64,000 bases of DNA from contig NZ_LMOB01000002.1 in NCBI RefSeq assembly GCF_001423185.1, forward strand, positions 315,573-379,572, given 5' to 3'. Source of the stretch: Plantibacter sp. Leaf314. GTDB lineage: Bacteria; Actinomycetota; Actinomycetes; Actinomycetales; Microbacteriaceae. Shown here piece by piece: positions 58,920 to 64,000 of the stretch. Under the pieces are notes generated by a model, which worked only from the letters and a program-made list of their open reading frames with translations, did no database searches and had not been told where the DNA came from. Position 1 is the first letter of the stretch. Each line of letters begins with the position of its first letter. The position numbers and the translations under genes were made by a program.

Positions 58920-59950
58920 CGCGCTCCTTCCGTGGTCTGCTCGCCCGCCGATCCGTCGGGCTCCGAGGTGATGAGCCTCGCGCCCCGTCCGGCTCTGGCG
59001 GGGATGACGCCGATGTCCGGCTGCGCCTCGAGGATCCGAGACGCGAGCGCGTCGACCGTGTCGGCCCGGCAGAGGATCTTCACGTTCGGGCCGGCGTCCA
59101 TCGTCGCATAGCATTCGAGGCCGTCGCCTCTGAGGTTTGCGACGAGGTCGAGCAGTTCCACGCTCGCCGGGCCCCAGTACCGCACCGGCGGTTCGGCACC
59201 GAGCATCGTGGCGTGCATCCGCATGGCGTTCCGCTCGGCGATCGTGCCGACGGCTGTGAAGTCGGCGCGGGCGATCGCGGCCAGCATCTCCTCGAGTTCG
59301 ATCGGCGTCCGTTCGACCCATGCCGGGTAGTACGGCGAGGTGTCGACCGTGCGCCGCATGCCGTCGCGGCTCGACACCGACTTCGCCCGGGCGTCGAGGA
59401 CGGTGAGGACCATGCCCAGTTCGAGCCCAGGAGGAGCCGGGACCGCCTCGGCGAAGGAACTCTCGTCGTCGTGCCCGGCGTGCCAGACGGCGAGCCCGTC
59501 GAAGATCGACCGGGAGGCGGAGCCCGAACCGCGACGGGCCAGGCGCGAGAGGCTGCGGCGGTCGAGCTCGAGTCCGAACGCGGCCGACGCGGCGAGCGCC
59601 AGGGCGGCGAACCCGGAGGCGGAGGAGGCGAGCCCGGCACCGGTGGGGATCTCGTTGTGGGAGTCCACGACGACCCGGTCGTCACGACCGGCGATCGTCC
59701 GGACGAGGTCGATGAAGCGGGTGACGCGCGCGCGAGCGGTGCCGTCGAGCGGCTGACCACCGAGGGACACGACGTCGTCGGGTCCGTCGCTCAGCCGCAC
59801 CGTCGTCGTGGTGGGCGCTGCGTCCAGCGTGAGGGACAGGCTGCCGGTCCACGGGAGGATGAGGGCTTCGTCGCGCTTGCCCCAGTACTTGACGAGCGCG
59901 ATGTTGGGGTTGGCGAGCGCCGTCGCCTGGTGCTGTGGGGTCGTGGTCAC
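58916..59950 (-). CDS. mvaD: Diphosphomevalonate decarboxylase
   Basis: ATP-dependent decarboxylation of mevalonate diphosphate to isopentenyl diphosphate. The 344-residue GHMP protein has ALANPNIALVKYWGKRDEAL, the PTGAGLASSASGFAALALAA loop, SGSASRSIFDGLAVWHAGHD and CYATMDAGPNVKILCRADTV, where Asp of MDAGPNV is the catalytic base by family knowledge. GTG 59950 overlaps the mevalonate kinase stop (GTGA); stop overlaps phosphomevalonate kinase start. Confidence 0.96.
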   Translation of the reverse strand: MTTTPQHQATALANPNIALVKYWGKRDEALILPWTGSLSLTLDAAPTTTTVRLSDGPDDVVSLGGQPLDGTARARVTRFIDLVRTIAGRDDRVVVDSHNEIPTGAGLASSASGFAALALAASAAFGLELDRRSLSRLARRGSGSASRSIFDGLAVWHAGHDDESSFAEAVPAPPGLELGMVLTVLDARAKSVSSRDGMRRTVDTSPYYPAWVERTPIELEEMLAAIARADFTAVGTIAERNAMRMHATMLGAEPPVRYWGPASVELLDLVANLRGDGLECYATMDAGPNVKILCRADTVDALASRILEAQPDIGVIPARAGRGARLITSEPDGSAGEQTTEGAR

Positions 59951-60885
59951 GCGTAGTCCTCCGCGTCGATCGTCCAGGTGCCGAGTGCTCCGGCCTCCAG
60001 GAGGGCTTGCGAGATGTGCTCCGCCGACGCGGCGTCGCGGGCGAGGGCGATGATGCAGCCGCCCTGGCCACCGCCCGTGAGCTTGGCTCCGAGGGCACCA
60101 TCCGCTCGGGCGACCTCGATGAGGGCGGTGATGGCGGGGTGGCCCGCACCGAGCTCGTCGAGGACGAGCTGCGCGGCGGTCATGCGCGTACCGAGGTCGT
60201 CACGGCGGTCGGCCGCGAGGTCCGCGACGCCGGCCAGCGTCCCGTGCTCGAGCTCCGCGAGCAGCGTCCGTCCACGCTCCGGGTTCCGCTCGATGAAGGC
60301 CCGCACGTCGGCGACCGCCTTGCGGGTCGATCCGCGTGCACCGGTGTCGGCGACGACGAACCCACCACCGAAGCGGATGGGTGGGTGGTCGACGCGACCC
60401 GCCGTGAAGAGGATGGGCGCGGAGGCGCTCGTGGCCCGAGCATCGAGACCGCTCGGGGTGCCGTGGGCGACGCGCTCGCCGCGCTGCACGAGCTCGAACC
60501 GGTCGGCGTCGTCGAGGGCCACACCGTACAGATCGGCGACGGCGTCGACGATCGCGTTCGCGGCCGCAGCGCTCGAGCCGAGTCCTCGTCCGATCGGCAA
60601 CGTCCCCCGGACGACGACCTCGACGCCGTCGGCCTCGCCACCGACGTGGCGGAGGGTCTCGAGGACGGTGGTCCCGAGCGGATCCGCGGGGTCCAGCGGG
60701 CCGAGCGAGATCTCGGTGTCGAGGACCGACGCGCCGGCGACGTGCCGGGCGGACGCTTCGACGCGGAGCGACGGGACCGGGAGGGCGACGGCGGGCGATC
60801 CGTAGACGACGGCGTGCTCGCCCAGCAGGATCGCCTTGGCGTGCGCGAAGCCGCGACCGGTCGCAGCCGTGTGCTCTGTCGTCAT
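59947..60885 (-). CDS. Mevalonate kinase
   Basis: Phosphorylates mevalonate. The 312-residue GHMP kinase has GFAHAKAILLGEHAVVYGSP, LPIGRGLGSSAAAANAIVDA (ATP loop), HGTPSGLDARATSASAPILF and AKLTGGGQGGCIIALARD. Start ATG 60885 lies 6 nt behind CAGAAT (on the minus strand), with GGTGAG between, so it is either leaderless or has a very short leader; a longer frame to 60924 has no start signal. First gene of a five-gene operon (MK, MVD, PMK, HMGR, HMGS). Confidence 0.95.
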   Translation of the reverse strand: MTTEHTAATGRGFAHAKAILLGEHAVVYGSPAVALPVPSLRVEASARHVAGASVLDTEISLGPLDPADPLGTTVLETLRHVGGEADGVEVVVRGTLPIGRGLGSSAAAANAIVDAVADLYGVALDDADRFELVQRGERVAHGTPSGLDARATSASAPILFTAGRVDHPPIRFGGGFVVADTGARGSTRKAVADVRAFIERNPERGRTLLAELEHGTLAGVADLAADRRDDLGTRMTAAQLVLDELGAGHPAITALIEVARADGALGAKLTGGGQGGCIIALARDAASAEHISQALLEAGALGTWTIDAEDYA

Positions 60886-60891
60886 CTCACC

Positions 60892-60897
60892 ATTCTG
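60892..60897 (-). promoter_or_regulatory. Candidate -10 box of the mevalonate operon
   Basis: CAGAAT on the minus strand, six bases from the start. It lies just inside the palindrome described next, so the two could interact. Confidence 0.45.
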
Positions 60898-60909
60898 GTC
60901 CGAAAAACA

Positions 60910-60923
60910 TGCAGCTGGCTGCA
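60910..60923. promoter_or_regulatory. Palindrome, candidate operator of the mevalonate operon
   Basis: TGCAGCTGGCTGCA: 6-base arms TGCAGC/GCTGCA around a TG. It sits about 13 nt upstream of the probable -10 box (60892-60897), i.e. in the -35 spacer zone, so a bound protein would block transcription. Function unproven. Confidence 0.4.
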
Positions 60924-61101
60924 CATCGGTGGTCCGGTCGCGATCCGGGCCAGGACGGGCCTCGGCCCGTCGCCGTCCGGCGGCGCATCCGGGCGCTCCA
61001 CGATCCTCGGGCGGCGGGAGCCACCGGAGCCCTCACGGCTCGTCCCATCCGCACTGGAAGCACCCAGCCTACGCCGATCGACCGGGTTCGGCCGATTACG
61101 G

Positions 61102-61130
61102 TTGAGTGGGCGTGACGGCACGGTTACTAT
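61102..61130 (+). promoter_or_regulatory. Probable promoter of the glutamate synthase gene
   Basis: TTGAGT (61102-61107) and TACTAT (61125-61130) with a 17-base spacer, 16 nt ahead of ATG 61147; an excellent sigma-A match. Confidence 0.65.
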
Positions 61131-61146
61131 CGGTACACCTCCATTC

Positions 61147-64000
61147 ATGCAGACGACGGCCGCCGCACCCAGCGCCCGCGTCGACACGGACCCACCCTCC
61201 AGCGACGTAGACCCGGTCCCGTCATCTCACCGTCTCCGGGCCGTCCAGCGCCCGCATTCCGAGGGGTACCCCGTCGTGATCTCTTCCTCCGTCCCACCGC
61301 GCCCGCGCGCGTCCGCAGCAGCACCCCGTCCCGACCTCGTCGATCGCGAGACCGACAAGAGCGATTGCGGCGTCGGGTTCATCACCCGGAAGGACGGCGT
61401 GCAGAGCCACGACGTCATCGCCCTGGGCGACACGGCCCTCTGCGCCATCCCGCACCGCGGCGGCATGTCCTCCGAGGGCGTCGGTGACGGCGCCGGGGTC
61501 CAGGTCGACCTCTCGGTCGACTTCTTCAGCGCGCTCGTCGGCGAGCAGCTCGTCGCCGGCCGGTTCGGCGTGGCGAACGTCTTCCTGCCGGTCGACCACG
61601 GCCGCACCGCGGACGCCGAGGCCCTCATCGAGCGGGCTCTCGGCGAGGCGGGCTTCACCGTCCTGCTGGCCCGCGCCGTCCCGACGGTCGACGCCGTCCT
61701 CCGCCCGAAGGCTGTGCCGTACCAGCTCCCGATCCGCCAGTGGGTCTTCGCGTCCACCGATGACGCGACCGTCGAGGAGCTCGACCGACGCGCCCACGCG
61801 GCCCTGCTCGCGATCGAGGCGGTCGCCTACACCGACCTCACGCTCGACGGCCTGTACCCGCTGTCGCTCAGCATGCGCACCCAGGTGCTCAAGGGACGAC
61901 TGAACGCCGGCGAGGTCATCCCCTACTTCGCCGACCTCGCCGACCCGCTGCACCGCGTCCGCACCCTGGCCTTCCACACGCGCTTCTCCACCAACACCGC
62001 ACCGCACCCGTCCATGGCACAGCCGTTCCGTCTCATGGCACACAACGGCGAACTCAACACCGACCGGAAGAACCGACTGTCCGAGACGGCGCTCGCGGCG
62101 TCGCGCGGGCGGAGGATCATCCGGGCCAGGGGGCAGTCGGACAGCTCACGGCTCGACCAGACGCTCCACAGCCGGGTCGTCGAGGACGGACTGGAACTCC
62201 TCGAGGCGGTCGTGTCCGTCATGCCGCCGGCGTGGGAGAACGACCGCACGCTGAGCCGCGAGGTGCGGGCGATGCTCGAGTACTTCTCCCTCGTGGAGGA
62301 GAAGAACGACGGCCCGGCGGCGCTCATCTTCAACGACGGGACGACCGTCGGCGCCCGCCTCGACCGCCTCGGACTGCGCCCCCTGCGCAGCGTCGAGACG
62401 GAGGAGTACCTCTGCGTCACCTCGGAGGCCGGACAGCTCCCGTTCCCGGACGACGAGGTCGTCCACCGCGGACGCATCGAAGCCGGCGGGATGCTCGCCT
62501 ACGACCACCGCACCGGCACGCGCCTCCGCACGGGCGAGGCGCTCGAGCTGCTCGCCGCACGCAAGGACTACCCGGCGATGCTCGCCGCGGCCGCCGTCGA
62601 GCTCGACGCGCTCGAGGACCACGGCCAGACCAGCTCCGCAGCAGCGGTGGACGAGGCGTTCCCGTACCGCGGCGGCTTCGGCCAGGTGCAGCGCTACGTC
62701 GCCTACTCGCTCAACCAGGAGAGCTTCAAGTTCATGACGGACCCGATGCTGGCGTCCGGCAAGGAGCGGATCTCCGCCATGGGGTACGGCAACGCCATCA
62801 ACGCGCTGTCCGACCAGGAGGGCGGTCTGGCGAAGTACTTCTCGCAGCGGTTCGCCCAGGTGACCAACCCGCCGCTCGACAGCATCCGTGAGGCCGACGG
62901 CATGACCCTCCGGGTGGCGCTCGGCGCGAAGCCCGGGAGCGGGACCGTCGGCACGAAGCAGCTCATCCTCCGCTCGCCCATCATCAGCGAGGACGAGCTT
63001 CGTCGCCTCGGGACGCAGCAGGAGTCCCCCGTCGGCTGGTTCGACATCCTCTACCGCCCCGAGGCCGACGCGCAGGCGAACGCCGACGCGCTCGAGGACG
63101 CCGTCGAGCGGGTGGCCACCGAGGTCGCCGCCTTCGCGGCGGTCAACGGCGGCATCGCCATCCTCAGCGACCGCGGCGTCGACACCGAGGCGGCCGCCCT
63201 TCCGCTGATCCTCGTCGTCGCGGCCGTCAACCAACGCTTGATCGACGACGGGCTCCGGCTCCGGGTCTCCGTCGTCGTGGACAGCGGCCAGCTGCCGTCC
63301 TCGCACCACGTCGCGTCGGCACTCGGCTTCGGCGCGTCCGCGGTGCACCCGCTCGCGGTCCGGCTGCGAGCTGAGCAGAAGCACCCCGACGAGGCCGACG
63401 CCGCGTTCCACCGCTTCGCCGCCGCGGCCGAGAAGTCGCTGTTGAAGACGATGGGCCGAGTGGGCCTGTGCACCGTCGAGAGCTACATCGGCGGAGAGTT
63501 CTTCGAGCCGAACTACCTCGACACGAGCGACCCGGTGCTCGCCCGCGCCTTCCCGCACCTGCGCGCCCCGGTCGGTGGTGTCGGCTTCGCCGGCATCGCC
63601 CGGACGGCGAGCGCCTGGCACCGGCGCGCCCTGACCACCACGGCCGAGGCCGACGTGCCGCTCCTCGGTCTGTTCAAGGAGCGCGCGGAAGGGGCCGGTC
63701 ACTCCTACGGGACGACCGCCGTCCGCGGCTTCGTCGACCTCACCGAGGAGGCGGTGCAGCTCCCCCGCGTCGACACCGCGGCTGTCGACCGGGAGGGCGG
63801 CACGCTCGGGGACGACCCGCTGCGCCTCCACACCATCGGCGACCTCGAGGACGCCTTCGGGATCGACGACGACGCCTACCAGCACACCTCCTTCGACGCG
63901 CTCGACGACGACGAGATCGACGCGTTCACCATCACCCCCGGGTACCGCTCCTTCGTCCAGTCGATGACGACCGAGCGGCGCCGACGCCCGGCCGCACTCC
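61147..64000 (+). CDS. gltB: Glutamate synthase large subunit-like protein, 3' end outside window
   Basis: NADPH-type glutamate synthase large subunit, which would make glutamate from glutamine and 2-oxoglutarate. Some 951 residues are visible. SDCGVGFITRKDG holds the Cys74 nucleophile of the class II glutaminase, preceded by a 73-residue Ala/Pro/Ser-rich stretch; in this family the Cys is usually freed by cleavage of a propeptide. DTALCAIPHRGGMSSEGVGD and GAGVQVDLSVDFF, FHTRFSTNTAPHPSMAQPFR, LMAHNGELNTDRKNR and RLDRLGLRPLRSVETEEY follow, with a central domain continuing to the window end. Alternative GTG 61276 would leave a 30-residue propeptide. The sequence is diverged from the usual actinobacterial GltB; I keep the name cautiously. 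Confidence 0.85.
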   Translation, partial: MQTTAAAPSARVDTDPPSSDVDPVPSSHRLRAVQRPHSEGYPVVISSSVPPRPRASAAAPRPDLVDRETDKSDCGVGFITRKDGVQSHDVIALGDTALCAIPHRGGMSSEGVGDGAGVQVDLSVDFFSALVGEQLVAGRFGVANVFLPVDHGRTADAEALIERALGEAGFTVLLARAVPTVDAVLRPKAVPYQLPIRQWVFASTDDATVEELDRRAHAALLAIEAVAYTDLTLDGLYPLSLSMRTQVLKGRLNAGEVIPYFADLADPLHRVRTLAFHTRFSTNTAPHPSMAQPFRLMAHNGELNTDRKNRLSETALAASRGRRIIRARGQSDSSRLDQTLHSRVVEDGLELLEAVVSVMPPAWENDRTLSREVRAMLEYFSLVEEKNDGPAALIFNDGTTVGARLDRLGLRPLRSVETEEYLCVTSEAGQLPFPDDEVVHRGRIEAGGMLAYDHRTGTRLRTGEALELLAARKDYPAMLAAAAVELDALEDHGQTSSAAAVDEAFPYRGGFGQVQRYVAYSLNQESFKFMTDPMLASGKERISAMGYGNAINALSDQEGGLAKYFSQRFAQVTNPPLDSIREADGMTLRVALGAKPGSGTVGTKQLILRSPIISEDELRRLGTQQESPVGWFDILYRPEADAQANADALEDAVERVATEVAAFAAVNGGIAILSDRGVDTEAAALPLILVVAAVNQRLIDDGLRLRVSVVVDSGQLPSSHHVASALGFGASAVHPLAVRLRAEQKHPDEADAAFHRFAAAAEKSLLKTMGRVGLCTVESYIGGEFFEPNYLDTSDPVLARAFPHLRAPVGGVGFAGIARTASAWHRRALTTTAEADVPLLGLFKERAEGAGHSYGTTAVRGFVDLTEEAVQLPRVDTAAVDREGGTLGDDPLRLHTIGDLEDAFGIDDDAYQHTSFDALDDDEIDAFTITPGYRSFVQSMTTERRRRPAAL

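Noticed and set aside
1..64000. tRNA, rRNA, CRISPR, insertion sequence or prophage
   Set aside because: No cloverleaf, repeat-spacer array, transposase, integrase or terminal inverted repeats were recognised.

Overview
The window is GC-rich DNA with almost no intergenic space. Genes are tightly packed, often with 1-4 nt ATGA/GTGA/TGATG overlaps, GTG and TTG starts are frequent, and several starts sit 6-8 nt behind a -10 box (probable leaderless mRNAs). Gene content fits a high-GC actinobacterium, most likely a member of the Microbacteriaceae: rhamnose genes, a Wzm/Wzt exporter, an LCP-family wall-polymer ligase, a mevalonate operon and actinobacterial 'hemagglutinin'-type secreted proteins. 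I cannot fix the genus from sequence alone. No tRNA, rRNA, CRISPR array, insertion sequence or phage gene was seen, and no gene-free stretch exceeds 300 bases.

Layout. 1-12.2 kb: a Wzx/Wzy-type exopolysaccharide locus with a priming sugar transferase (cut by the window edge), a pyruvyltransferase-like protein, a polymerase-like membrane protein, two hexapeptide acyltransferases, six glycosyltransferases (two of them a duplicated pair) and a flippase. 12.3-15.6 kb: a GH65 disaccharide phosphorylase and beta-phosphoglucomutase operon. 15.7-18.9 kb: gmd, a GDP-fucose-synthase-like gene and a ColD-type 3-dehydratase, i.e. a route to a GDP-3,6-dideoxyhexose. 19-28 kb: glycosyltransferases, a DUF2304 protein, a second flippase, a sugar epimerase, an acyltransferase and two large DUF2142-type membrane proteins. 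28-37.6 kb: a secreted repeat protein, a lipoprotein, a sugar epimerase, rhamnan-type glycosyltransferases, coiled-coil proteins and a methyltransferase, divergent from a Wzm/Wzt ABC exporter. 37.6-49.9 kb: a YfhO-like protein, more glycosyltransferases, rmlA, rmlC, rmlD and a GtrA flippase. 49.9-55.3 kb: an LCP ligase overlapping purE, a ferritin-like/VIT1 membrane protein and an OafA-type acyltransferase with an SGNH domain. 55.4-60.9 kb: a five-gene mevalonate operon without isopentenyl-diphosphate isomerase. 61.1-64 kb: the start of a large glutamate synthase subunit.

How they work together. About 50 kb is devoted to cell-surface glycans. Two export routes coexist: a flippase/polymerase route at the left and an ABC-transporter route in the middle. 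dTDP-rhamnose genes (rmlB is absent here) and the GDP-dideoxyhexose branch supply unusual sugars. Polyprenyl-phosphate-type transferases (DPM-like GT2, DUF2304, GtrA, YfhO, DUF2142) look suited to decorating polymers outside the membrane, acyl- and pyruvyltransferases modify them, and the LCP protein would fix a finished polymer to peptidoglycan. The mevalonate operon makes the isopentenyl units from which the polyprenyl carriers are built, though the link is only by proximity.
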